From a bacterium (GTDB lineage Bacteria > Desulfobacterota > Binatia > UBA12015), in contig JAPOLW010000171.1 of NCBI GenBank assembly GCA_029976905.1, forward strand, positions 1 to 7,502: DNA of 7,502 bases, read 5' to 3'. The position numbers and the translations under genes were made by a program. Positions 1-5,726 of this stretch are shown piece after piece. The notes beneath the pieces are model-generated. The model made no database searches. It was not told the origin of the DNA and saw nothing but the letters and a program-made list of their open reading frames with translations. Position 1 is the stretch's first letter, and the number at the start of each line of letters is the position of its first letter.

Positions 1-294
1 TACCTCCTGCGCGAGCCCCAGAAGAAATTCCCCCATACCCACCCGGGACACCTCTTCAGCATCAAGCGCGGCTCTGCCAAATACGTCTGGTCCTCCGGCG
101 GACACCACGAGTACTACGACCTCGCCGGGGATCCCGAGGCGCACCAGAACCTCTATGCCGACGGCCCCGCTCCCGCCACCGAGGCCGAACGCCTCGCCGC
201 CTGGCGCAAGCAATACGGCCTCGAGGTCGTCGAGCAGGAAGAACTCGACCGCGTCACTCGCGACCGCCTGAAGGCCCTCGGCTACATCGATTGA
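1..294 (+). CDS. Sulfatase (S1 arylsulfatase type), C-terminal fragment
   Basis: An open frame enters from the left edge and ends at TGA 292-294, leaving 97 residues. It contains KYVWSSGGHHEYYDLAGDPE (residues 27-46), followed by HQNLY, and ends LKALGYID. The pattern of a hydrophobic strand ending W-S-S-G-G, then H-x-x-Y-D-L-x-x-D-P-x-E/A and N-L-Y, is the usual C-terminal subdomain of S1-family sulfatases, and an LxxLGYI ending is common there. These enzymes hydrolyse sulfate esters using a formylglycine made from Cys or Ser in a CxPxR motif. That motif and any signal peptide lie outside the window, so activity and location cannot be judged. Some alkaline-phosphatase-superfamily phosphodiesterases or phosphoglycerate-mutase-like transferases share the fold, but the C-terminal motif favours a sulfatase. 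It converges on the SDR gene with 27 bases between the stops. Confidence 0.75.
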   Translation, partial: YLLREPQKKFPHTHPGHLFSIKRGSAKYVWSSGGHHEYYDLAGDPEAHQNLYADGPAPATEAERLAAWRKQYGLEVVEQEELDRVTRDRLKALGYID

Positions 295-300
295 CCCGGG

Positions 301-336
301 CCGCGGCGCCCGCGCGCGCTCCTAGCGCGGTCGCGG
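301..336. other. Nested GC-rich inverted repeats at convergent gene ends
   Basis: CGCGC (315-319) pairs with GCGCG (325-329) across a five-base loop that holds the stop codon of the minus-strand SDR gene. CCGCG (301-305) can pair with CGCGG (332-336) outside it. The element lies where the sulfatase and SDR genes meet, so it could slow or end transcription from both sides. There is no T-tract on either strand, so it is not a standard intrinsic terminator. Short GC stems arise easily by chance in DNA of this composition. Confidence 0.25.
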
Positions 337-1209
337 CGGAACGATGGGAGGGAAGTCTTTTTCCGCTCGCAGAATGGCTTCGCCGATGACGCGCGGATCC
401 CAGGGATCCTCCTGGCCATCGCGGGCCGCGATCTCGGTGCGCTGCCAGGAGAGCAGGGACACCCGGTTGCCGGAGATGAGAAAGGTTCGCCCCGTGATCC
501 CGCTCGCTTCGTCACTGCAGAGCCAGATGATTGCGGGGGAGACCTTCTCGGGCGCCGCCGCCTTCTTCGCCGCCTCTTTGGTCTCCTCGGGATAGAGGTC
601 CTCGGTCATGCGCGACCACGCTCCGGGCGCGAGAACATTCACCGTGATGCCGTACCTACTCGCCTCGGGATAGAGACAGCGCGCAAAGCCCGCAATACCG
701 GCCTTGGCCGCTCCATAGTTCGTCTGCCCGAAATTGCCGAGCAAGCCCGACGTCGAACTGGTCAGGATGATGCGCCCCCCGCGGGCCTGTTCGCGCATCT
801 GGTCGTACGCGGCCTTCGTGACCAGATAACTCCCGCGTAGATGGACGTCGACGACGAGATCCCACATCTCGTTCGTCATGTTCTTGAACGACTTGTCGCG
901 CAGGATACCCGCGTTGTTGATGCAGATGTCGAGACCACCGAAGGCCTCGGTGGCTTTCGCCACCATCGCGGACGCGTGTGCCTCGTTCGACACGGAGCCG
1001 TAGTCGGCCACCGCGCGCCCTCCCGCCGCCTCGATCTCGGCCACGACCTGGTCCGCCATGCCTTGCCCGGAGCCGGTTCCATCGCGCGCCCCGCCGAGGT
1101 CGTTGACGACCACGGCCGCACCCTCTCGTGCGAGAAGAAGGGCGTGCGCGCGACCGAGCCCACCGCCCGCACCCGTCACCAGCGCCACCTTGCCTGTGAG
1201 AAGTCCCAT
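322..1209 (-). CDS. SDR-family (3R)-hydroxyacyl-CoA dehydrogenase-like protein (MFE-2/HSD17B4 N-terminal type)
   Basis: This is a 295-residue classical short-chain dehydrogenase. The cofactor motif TGAGGGLG is at 12-19 and is followed by VVVNDLGG (33-40). NNAG is at 98-101, and the catalytic Ser152, Tyr165 and Lys169 show the normal 13- and 4-residue spacings (TSSTSG, NYGAAK). The stretches VNDLGG, NNAGILRDKSF and HLRGSYLVT, plus GNFGQTNY before the catalytic Lys, are hallmarks of the dehydrogenase domain of peroxisomal multifunctional enzyme type 2. That domain oxidises (3R)-hydroxyacyl-CoA to 3-oxoacyl-CoA with NAD+. Here it stands alone, without hydratase or SCP2 domains, and has an extra C-terminal tail (about 246-295) ending in a proline/arginine-rich stretch. 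It is probably cytosolic. The ATG is set by AGGAG five bases upstream and by the standard SDR N-terminus. Substrate is inferred from family likeness; a bile-acid, steroid or other acyl-CoA is possible. Confidence 0.88.
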   Translation of the reverse strand: MGLLTGKVALVTGAGGGLGRAHALLLAREGAAVVVNDLGGARDGTGSGQGMADQVVAEIEAAGGRAVADYGSVSNEAHASAMVAKATEAFGGLDICINNAGILRDKSFKNMTNEMWDLVVDVHLRGSYLVTKAAYDQMREQARGGRIILTSSTSGLLGNFGQTNYGAAKAGIAGFARCLYPEASRYGITVNVLAPGAWSRMTEDLYPEETKEAAKKAAAPEKVSPAIIWLCSDEASGITGRTFLISGNRVSLLSWQRTEIAARDGQEDPWDPRVIGEAILRAEKDFPPIVPPRPR

Positions 1210-1214
1210 GATGA

Positions 1215-1219
1215 CTCCT
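1215..1219 (-). promoter_or_regulatory. Ribosome binding site of the SDR gene
   Basis: Read on the minus strand, AGGAG lies five bases before the ATG at 1209. It supports that start over longer in-frame or shadow readings. Confidence 0.75.
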
Positions 1220-1248
1220 GGTTATTCGGGACGCCCGAGAGGTGTCAA
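1219..1248 (-). promoter_or_regulatory. Possible promoter of the SDR gene with a palindrome in its spacer
   Basis: On the minus strand, a perfect TTGACA (1243-1248) is followed 18 bases later by TAACCA (1219-1224), a poor -10 box. The spacer holds the dyad TCGGG-acg-CCCGA (1226-1238). The geometry is awkward. Transcription would begin only a few bases before the ATG and would exclude the AGGAG. Either the box is a chance match, or the transcript is nearly leaderless, or another -10 is used. Confidence 0.3.
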
Positions 1249-1317
1249 TCCGAACGCCGGATCGACGCGGGACGACCACCGTGCGTGTCCACGGGGAACG
1301 GACCGAGCCCCGGGAAG

Positions 1318-1343
1318 GCCCCGTCGATTGCGCTTGACGGGGC
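1318..1343. promoter_or_regulatory. Perfect 8-bp inverted repeat over the -35 region of the rhodanese gene
   Basis: GCCCCGTC (1318-1325) and GACGGGGC (1336-1343) are exact reverse complements separated by ten bases. The right arm overlaps the TTGACG (1334-1339) that looks like a -35 box. The size and placement fit an operator for a dimeric regulator. An untranscribed chance dyad is the alternative. No known regulator's consensus is recognised. Confidence 0.4.
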
Positions 1344-1365
1344 AAGGAAGCCATGCTGGTACGGT
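1334..1365 (+). promoter_or_regulatory. Candidate sigma-70-type promoter of the rhodanese gene
   Basis: TTGACG (1334-1339) matches the -35 consensus at five of six bases. TACGGT (1360-1365) keeps the key first, second and last bases of a -10 box. The 20-base spacing is longer than the ideal 17, so activity may be weak or activator-dependent. Transcription would begin near 1372, giving a leader of about 25 bases before the GTG. Confidence 0.35.
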
Positions 1366-1377
1366 GCACTCTGCACC
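1363..1377. promoter_or_regulatory. Perfect 6-bp inverted repeat at the predicted transcription start of the rhodanese gene
   Basis: GGTGCA (1363-1368) and TGCACC (1372-1377) are exact reverse complements with a three-base centre. The element overlaps the end of the putative -10 box and the expected start site, a classic place for a repressor operator. It lies 20 bases downstream of the larger 1318-1343 dyad, and the two sequences are unrelated. Confidence 0.4.
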
Positions 1378-1385
1378 CATTGTCC

Positions 1386-1391
1386 TGGAGG
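1386..1391 (+). promoter_or_regulatory. Ribosome binding site fixing a GTG start for the rhodanese
   Basis: TGGAGG lies five bases before the GTG at 1397-1399. The frame is open much further upstream, so this site, together with the lipoprotein signal that follows, decides the start. Confidence 0.8.
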
Positions 1392-1396
1392 CTGCT

Positions 1397-2323
1397 GTGA
1401 ACGTCCTGCGAATCCCTTCCTCGCAATCTACTCTGCGCGTCGTCCTCGCCCTGGGCTGCGTCGTCCTCGCTCTGGGCTGCGGTGAGGGAGCCTCCTCCGG
1501 AGACACGCCCGGCGCCGCAGGCGCCCCCGGGCCGCTCGTCGACGTGGCCTGGCTCGCCGCACGGCTCGACGACGACAGCGTGCAGATTCTCGATGCGCGA
1601 ACGAACCCGGCGGATTTCGCTGACGGCAGGATTCCGGGGGCGTTGGCGCTCAGCCCCTACGAGCTCGCCACCACCGTCGACGGCGTCGGCGCTCAGATCG
1701 CACCCGCCGCCCGGGCCGAATCCCTGCTCCGCGAGAGAGGATTGCGCGAGGGGACGACCCTGGTCGTCTACGGCAACTCACCCGAGTTCGACCCCACCCG
1801 GGTGGTCTGGGCTCTGTCGTACTACGGGCACGAACGTGTCGCGTACCTCGACGGCGGCTGGCCGGCGTGGCTCGCCGACGGGCAGCCCGTAGAGACGGGT
1901 GCCGTGAGCAAGACGCCTTCGGAGTATCGAGTCGACATCGACGAGACGATCCGGGTCACCGGCACCTGGATCCTCGCGCAACTCGGCGAAAGTCCGGACG
2001 AGACGACCTCGATCCAATTGGTCGACGCGCGCGATCCCGCCGAGTACCGGGCGGGCCGGATCCCTGGAGCGATCTCGATTCCCTGGCAGGCGAACCTCGA
2101 CGGGGGCTTCCTGCGGCCCCCCAGCGAGGTCGGGGCACTGTACGAGGGTCTCGACCGGTCGAAGACCACCGTCGTCTACTGCCTGGTCGGCTGGCGCGCC
2201 TCGTTTACGTGGATGACGCTCAACTGGCTGGGCTTCGAAGACGTGCGCCTCTACGACGGAAGCTGGGTGGAGTGGGGTGCACGCCCGGACCTTCCAATCG
2301 AAACCGACGACGGGACTTCCTAG
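1397..2323 (+). CDS. Two-domain rhodanese-like sulfurtransferase, predicted lipoprotein
   Basis: This 308-residue protein has two rhodanese domains. The first (about 47-165) has the DAR, GRIPGA and LDGGWPAW landmarks, but its loop at 125-135 has no cysteine, so it is the usual inactive domain. The second (about 187-300) has VDARDPAEYRAGRIPGA and the active loop C262-LVGWRAS. Cys262 would carry the persulfide in thiosulfate or 3-mercaptopyruvate sulfur transfer. The G-x-R loop resembles thiosulfate sulfurtransferases more than the CGSGVT loop of mercaptopyruvate enzymes. The N-terminus is a short basic segment, a hydrophobic core VVLALGCVVLALG and Cys28, followed by a Gly/Ser/Ala-rich linker. 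This looks like a lipoprotein signal with a non-ideal lipobox (A-L-G-C), so the enzyme would be membrane-anchored outside the cytoplasm. The GTG start is chosen because GGAGG lies five bases upstream and the signal peptide begins there. The sulfur donor and acceptor are unknown. Confidence 0.88.
   Translation: MNVLRIPSSQSTLRVVLALGCVVLALGCGEGASSGDTPGAAGAPGPLVDVAWLAARLDDDSVQILDARTNPADFADGRIPGALALSPYELATTVDGVGAQIAPAARAESLLRERGLREGTTLVVYGNSPEFDPTRVVWALSYYGHERVAYLDGGWPAWLADGQPVETGAVSKTPSEYRVDIDETIRVTGTWILAQLGESPDETTSIQLVDARDPAEYRAGRIPGAISIPWQANLDGGFLRPPSEVGALYEGLDRSKTTVVYCLVGWRASFTWMTLNWLGFEDVRLYDGSWVEWGARPDLPIETDDGTS
1439..1480 (+). repeat. 21-base tandem duplication encoding VVLALGC twice
   Basis: Bases 1439-1459 and 1460-1480 are adjacent copies that differ at one silent third position (GCC versus GCT). 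They encode VVLALGC-VVLALGC in the signal peptide of the rhodanese lipoprotein. Each copy ends in a cysteine preceded by L-G, so the duplication doubles both the hydrophobic core and the candidate lipidation site (Cys21 and Cys28). Cys28 is favoured because the Gly/Ser-rich linker follows it and the core before Cys21 would be very short. Confidence 0.85.
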
Positions 2324-2355
2324 CCGGCAGCCCGCTCGACCAGCGCCGCCGACGA

Positions 2356-3711
2356 CTACACGACGCCGAAGGCCAACATGGCGTCGGCCACCTTGATGAA
2401 GGCTGCGACGTTGGCACCCCGAACGTAGTCGTTGTACCCGTCACCCTCCCCACCACCGTGCTCGACGCACCGATCGTGAATGCCCTTCATGATGGAGCGC
2501 AGAGACTCCTGCAGTTCGTCCTCGGTCCAGGATCGCCGCTCCGCGTTCTGGCTCATTTCGAGGCCGGAGACAGCCACCCCACCGGCGTTCGCCGCCTTGC
2601 TCGGTGCAAAGAGGATCCGGGCTTTCGTGAAGGCATGGATTCCATCCTGCTCCGTCGGCATGTTCGCGCCCTCGGATACACCGCGGAGACCGTTGTGGAT
2701 GAGCGTCTCCGCCTCGGCGGTCGAAATCTCGTTCTGCGTGGCGCACGGGAAGGCCAGATCGGCAGGAACCTTCCAGGGCCGCTCTCCGGCGACGTACTCG
2801 CAACCGAAGTGCTCCGCATACTCGGTGAGACGACCCCGGCGGACGTTCTTGAGGTCCATGAGGTAGGCGAGCCTCTCCGCGTCGATCCCGTGCGGATCAT
2901 GCACGAACCCACCGGAATCCGAGGCCGTCACCACTTTCCCGCCGAGCTGATTGATCTTCTCGATCGCGTATTGGGCGACATTTCCCGATCCCGAGACCAG
3001 GCAGGACTTGCCCTCCACCGAATCACCAATCCGCTCCAACATGTACTGCATGAAATAGACGGCCCCGTAGCCGGTCGCTTCGGGGCGAATGCGACTGCCG
3101 CCAAACTCTATCCCCTTGCCCGTCAGGACGCCAACGAAGCGATTCGTGATGCGCTTGTATTGCCCGAAGAGAAATCCGATCTCACGCGCCCCGACCCCGA
3201 TGTCTCCCGCCGGGATGTCGGTATCTTCGCCGACGTGACGATAGAGCTCCGTCATGAAGCTCTGGCAGAAGCGCATGATCTCGTTGTCGCTCTTGCCCTT
3301 CGGATTGAAATTCGAGCCTCCCTTGCCTCCACCCATGGGAAGGCCGGTCAGGCTATTCTTGAACGTCTGCTCGAACGCGAGGAATTTGAGAATGCTCTGG
3401 TTCACACTGGGATGAAAGCGGAGGCCACCCTTATAGGGACCAATGGAATTGTTGTTCTGCACGCGCCAGCCGCGCTGCACCCGGACGTTGCCCCGGTCGT
3501 CCTCCCAGCAGACCCGGAAGCTCACCACCCGATCGGGCTCCGCCATGCGACGCAGGATCTGCGCCTCGTGGTAGACCTCCTTGTCGGCGATGTAGTCAAA
3601 GATATTGACGGCGACCTCATAGACCGCCTGGTGGAACTCGTTCTCGCCGGGATTCCGGCGCTTCAAGCCCTCCATGAACTGCTCCAGATTGACGTGATCA
3701 GAAACAGCCAC
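2356..3711 (-). CDS. gdhA: NADP-type glutamate dehydrogenase (hexameric, GdhA family)
   Basis: This complete 451-residue protein matches the usual 447-452 length of small hexameric GDHs. It interconverts 2-oxoglutarate plus ammonium and glutamate in the cytoplasm. The substrate domain shows PYKGGLRFHPSVN (92-104, Lys94), FKNSLTGLPMGGGKGG (117-132, Lys118 and Lys130) and PAGDIGVGAREIGF (167-180, catalytic Asp170). The cofactor domain has SGSGNVAQ (240-247) and, after the second strand, TASDSGG (262-268). This resembles the E. coli NADP enzyme rather than the clostridial NAD enzyme, so an assimilatory, NADPH-linked role is likely. The start is a GTG seven bases after AAGGAG on the minus strand, and MAVSDHVNLEQFM is a normal GdhA N-terminus. 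It follows the oxygenase gene on the same strand after 114 bases that hold a strong hairpin, so it probably has its own control. No key residue is missing. Confidence 0.96.
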   Translation of the reverse strand: MAVSDHVNLEQFMEGLKRRNPGENEFHQAVYEVAVNIFDYIADKEVYHEAQILRRMAEPDRVVSFRVCWEDDRGNVRVQRGWRVQNNNSIGPYKGGLRFHPSVNQSILKFLAFEQTFKNSLTGLPMGGGKGGSNFNPKGKSDNEIMRFCQSFMTELYRHVGEDTDIPAGDIGVGAREIGFLFGQYKRITNRFVGVLTGKGIEFGGSRIRPEATGYGAVYFMQYMLERIGDSVEGKSCLVSGSGNVAQYAIEKINQLGGKVVTASDSGGFVHDPHGIDAERLAYLMDLKNVRRGRLTEYAEHFGCEYVAGERPWKVPADLAFPCATQNEISTAEAETLIHNGLRGVSEGANMPTEQDGIHAFTKARILFAPSKAANAGGVAVSGLEMSQNAERRSWTEDELQESLRSIMKGIHDRCVEHGGGEGDGYNDYVRGANVAAFIKVADAMLAFGVV

Positions 3712-3718
3712 TGCTCTT

Positions 3719-3724
3719 CTCCTT
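3719..3724 (-). promoter_or_regulatory. gdhA: Ribosome binding site fixing a GTG start for gdhA
   Basis: On the minus strand AAGGAG stands seven bases before the GTG at 3711. No ATG close by would give a better N-terminus. Confidence 0.8.
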
Positions 3725-3725
3725 C

Positions 3726-3755
3726 TGGGGCCCCACTCCCACGGCCCTCCGTGGG
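3726..3755 (-). promoter_or_regulatory. Hairpin and palindrome in the gdhA leader
   Basis: CCCACGG (3738-3744) and CCGTGGG (3749-3755) form a perfect seven-pair stem with a four-base loop. Next to it TGGGGCCCCA (3726-3735) is a perfect ten-base palindrome that abuts the gdhA ribosome binding site at 3719-3724. On the minus strand the stem could act as a T-less terminator or barrier after the oxygenase gene, or as a leader structure or operator for gdhA. A TTGACC (3758-3763) just upstream resembles a -35 box, but no matching -10 is visible. Confidence 0.4.
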
Positions 3756-3825
3756 CTGGTCAACCCTCTTCGCATTCTCTCCCGCTGAACCCGTCTTTGC
3801 ACATGCGGCCTCTGCGTCGAAGCGT

Positions 3826-4794
3826 TCAGACGTCGGCGCCGCGATGCCGCGCCAGAAAACGAACGGCGCTGCGTAATCTGCGTTCCAACCAGGACATCGG
3901 GGCGTGCGTCGACTCCTCCTCCTCGAGGCTTTTCTGCGCGTAGTCGATCGCCCGACCGTAAAGGTATTCCAGCTTGCGGTCGCGCCGGGCGAGCAGGCAC
4001 TCGAGTTCATAGACGTCGTCGCCGCTGAGGGCGTGGCCAGCCTGGATGTGCTCGGGGAGTGGCCGGTCGGTGTAGATCGTGATGTCGTGGGGGATCATCT
4101 GGAGCTTTGGCCGCTCCCGCGTATACAGGTACATCGCAAAGGATCTGCGGCTGCGACCACGCTCCGACTCGGGGAGGACGATGCGCCGGAACCCGTGCCA
4201 GGAGTGATCGCTCGTCTCGAAGACGACGCACCGATTCAGACGCGGGGACACCGTGGTGATCGCGTTCTCACTGGGGTGGAGCCAGGGATTCGTGTGCAAT
4301 TCCAGAGCTCCGCCCCAGGCGTCGTCCCACTCGTCATTCAAATACAGCAGCAGATTCAGACGTCGATGGAGCCGACTCTTTGGGTGCATGTTGAAGTCGA
4401 TGTGGGGGTCGAGCTCCATGCCGTGCAGATTCTCGTGGGTTCCGCCCCCGAAATAGTCGGGGTCGAAGAGAAGATCGGGAATGCCGGAGATCCGCGAGAG
4501 AAGATCCAGGAACTCCTGCGAGCGCAAGCCAGCGTCGAGCGCCGCAAACGACGGGCCGAGCGCGGGCACGTTCTCGTGCCAGGCCTTGCCCAACTCTTCC
4601 CACTCGTTGCGGAATCTCTGCTCGTCGTAGGCAGGGAATTCGTCGACGAGTCGCCGCGCGAGGTCGGGGGCGAGGAAGTCGTCGAGGACGACGTGGGGAA
4701 AGGGCCTGGCGTTGCGAAAGGAGGCACGGAATTCGCCCGCTCGCTCAAGGATCGAGGTATCGACGATGCCCGCCACCGCAGGCCGGGGTACCAC
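3826..4794 (-). CDS. 2OG-Fe(II) oxygenase (prolyl-4-hydroxylase-like superfamily)
   Basis: The product is about 322 residues. The iron ligands of a double-stranded beta-helix dioxygenase are visible: His131 and Asp133 in DPHIDFNMHP, and His200 in SDHSWHGF. Arg216 in RRSFAMYLYT is placed to bind the 2-oxoglutarate carboxylate (R-x-S). Between them, LNLLLYLNDEW and WGGALEL (160-166) are typical of the prolyl-4-hydroxylase-like branch. The N-terminal part (FPHVVLDDFLAPDLARRLVDEFP) is the usual entry to this family, and the charged C-terminal tail (about 255-322) may form helices. No signal peptide is seen, so it is likely cytosolic. Relatives hydroxylate proteins, small molecules or sugar-linked products, and the substrate cannot be predicted here. 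It lies 41 bases after the deacetylase gene on the same strand. The start is uncertain. The GTG at 4794 is the first codon possible after an in-frame stop, a second GTG is five codons later, and neither has a good ribosome binding site. Confidence 0.87.
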   Translation of the reverse strand: MVPRPAVAGIVDTSILERAGEFRASFRNARPFPHVVLDDFLAPDLARRLVDEFPAYDEQRFRNEWEELGKAWHENVPALGPSFAALDAGLRSQEFLDLLSRISGIPDLLFDPDYFGGGTHENLHGMELDPHIDFNMHPKSRLHRRLNLLLYLNDEWDDAWGGALELHTNPWLHPSENAITTVSPRLNRCVVFETSDHSWHGFRRIVLPESERGRSRRSFAMYLYTRERPKLQMIPHDITIYTDRPLPEHIQAGHALSGDDVYELECLLARRDRKLEYLYGRAIDYAQKSLEEEESTHAPMSWLERRLRSAVRFLARHRGADV

Positions 4795-4835
4795 GGCCGG
4801 TCAAGGAGTCAAGCTCGTGCTGCCGCGGGCGTTCC

Positions 4836-5726
4836 TCAGTTCGACCGCAGACGTTCACGCAAGAGGCGCATGCCCATCCGCTCCAGGCCCAGCCGCTCGA
4901 ACTCGCGCCGTCCCGTGTCGCCGCCGTAGAACGTTCGCTCGAAGTCGCGCTGATGGGCCGAATCAGGCGTGATCGCGCGCAATTCCTCCCCGTCGAGCGC
5001 CGCATGGCAGATGAGGTACTGGACACCGGCACCGAGAGACTCCAGCCGCTTGCGGTTGTGGGTGAGCCCGGCCCCCTCGGCGAAGCTCAGGGAGTCGGCG
5101 CAGAACCCGTCGAGGATCGGGAAGCCATCGGCCTCCAGACCATCGACGAGCGGCTCGAGAAGTGCGGCGAACCCGGCCATTCCCTGCCGGGCGAGCGCCT
5201 CCTCCTCGGGCCGCACGACGAAGACCGGCACACGATACTCGGCGGCGAGGGCATGATAGACGGGCACGAAGCGTGGGTGGAAGACGGTCCCCATGTGGCT
5301 GTCGAGGTGCGTCACGTCGACGCCCGACGCGAGCGCCAACTCGATCTGCGCGCGCAACTCCGTGTAGACGTCCTCCGCCGTCGCGCGCTGACCGACCTCG
5401 GCAGAGGTGCGTGGCAGGCATCCCTCGTCGTCGACGAGAGAGGGAACGGCGGCGGCGCCTGCGACGGGACGCCAGCGGTACTGCTGCCACTCCGCGTTGA
5501 GCGTGAGGTGGACTCCGAGATCGAGTTCCGGTTCGCGGGAGGCGATTTCGGCCGCCTCGGAGAACCACGGACACGGGACCATGATGCTGCCGCACGTCGC
5601 GATCCCCCGACGCAGCGCTTCGAAACCGCCCACGTTGGCCGCGTGGCACATCCCGAGATCGTCGACGTGCACCACCACGACCCGGGCGTCTTCGTCGTAC
5701 CCCAGTGTCCGCGCCAGATTCGACAT
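4836..5726 (-). CDS. ChbG/HpnK (YdjC-like) family carbohydrate deacetylase
   Basis: From the ATG at 5726 the product is 296 residues, close to the family's usual size. It shows VVVVHVDDLGMC (16-27), where the Asp pair corresponds to the ADDFG metal-binding motif. GVHLTLN (71-77) supplies a metal-ligand His73, THLDSHMG (139-146) supplies His144, and a late YLICHAA (237-243) sits where family members have a conserved CHPG-like histidine. These metal-dependent enzymes remove N- or O-acetyl groups from small sugars: ChbG acts on chitobiose phosphates and HpnK on a hopanoid amino-sugar. No hopanoid genes are present. The frame is open 42 codons further upstream, but that part is Pro/Arg/Gly-rich and unlike the family, so the later ATG is chosen despite only a weak AGG upstream. 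It is divergent from the GH4 gene and is followed by the oxygenase. The sugar substrate is unknown. Confidence 0.88.
   Translation of the reverse strand: MSNLARTLGYDEDARVVVVHVDDLGMCHAANVGGFEALRRGIATCGSIMVPCPWFSEAAEIASREPELDLGVHLTLNAEWQQYRWRPVAGAAAVPSLVDDEGCLPRTSAEVGQRATAEDVYTELRAQIELALASGVDVTHLDSHMGTVFHPRFVPVYHALAAEYRVPVFVVRPEEEALARQGMAGFAALLEPLVDGLEADGFPILDGFCADSLSFAEGAGLTHNRKRLESLGAGVQYLICHAALDGEELRAITPDSAHQRDFERTFYGGDTGRREFERLGLERMGMRLLRERLRSN

Noticed and set aside
1058..1396. An upstream extension of the rhodanese frame into the SDR gene
   Set aside because: The GGAGG plus GTG at 1397 and the lipoprotein signal define the start; the extension is antisense to the SDR coding region.
2324..2355. 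Search for a shared terminator between the convergent rhodanese and gdhA genes
   Set aside because: The 32-base gap shows no convincing stem and no T-tract on either strand.
3760..3800. A leader segment before gdhA with a GCGGGAGAGA string, recalling part of a glycine riboswitch
   Set aside because: Only the short GGGAGAG-like piece matches; the conserved CCGAAGGGGCAA-type core and later conserved elements are not present, so the resemblance is probably chance.
1867..3876. A 669-codon plus-strand open frame running out of the rhodanese gene and antisense to gdhA
   Set aside because: It overlaps two well-supported genes in another frame or strand, its sequence has no recognisable domain, and long antisense frames are expected opposite high-GC genes with G/C third positions.
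4795..4835. Two GTCAA direct repeats eight bases apart (4800-4804 and 4808-4812) between the deacetylase and oxygenase genes
   Set aside because: Only five bases repeat twice within a short operon gap, too little to support a binding site.
3904..4929. A 341-codon plus-strand open frame antisense to the oxygenase
   Set aside because: The minus-strand frame holds all iron and 2-oxoglutarate ligands; the antisense product has no motif and no ribosome binding site that I can see.
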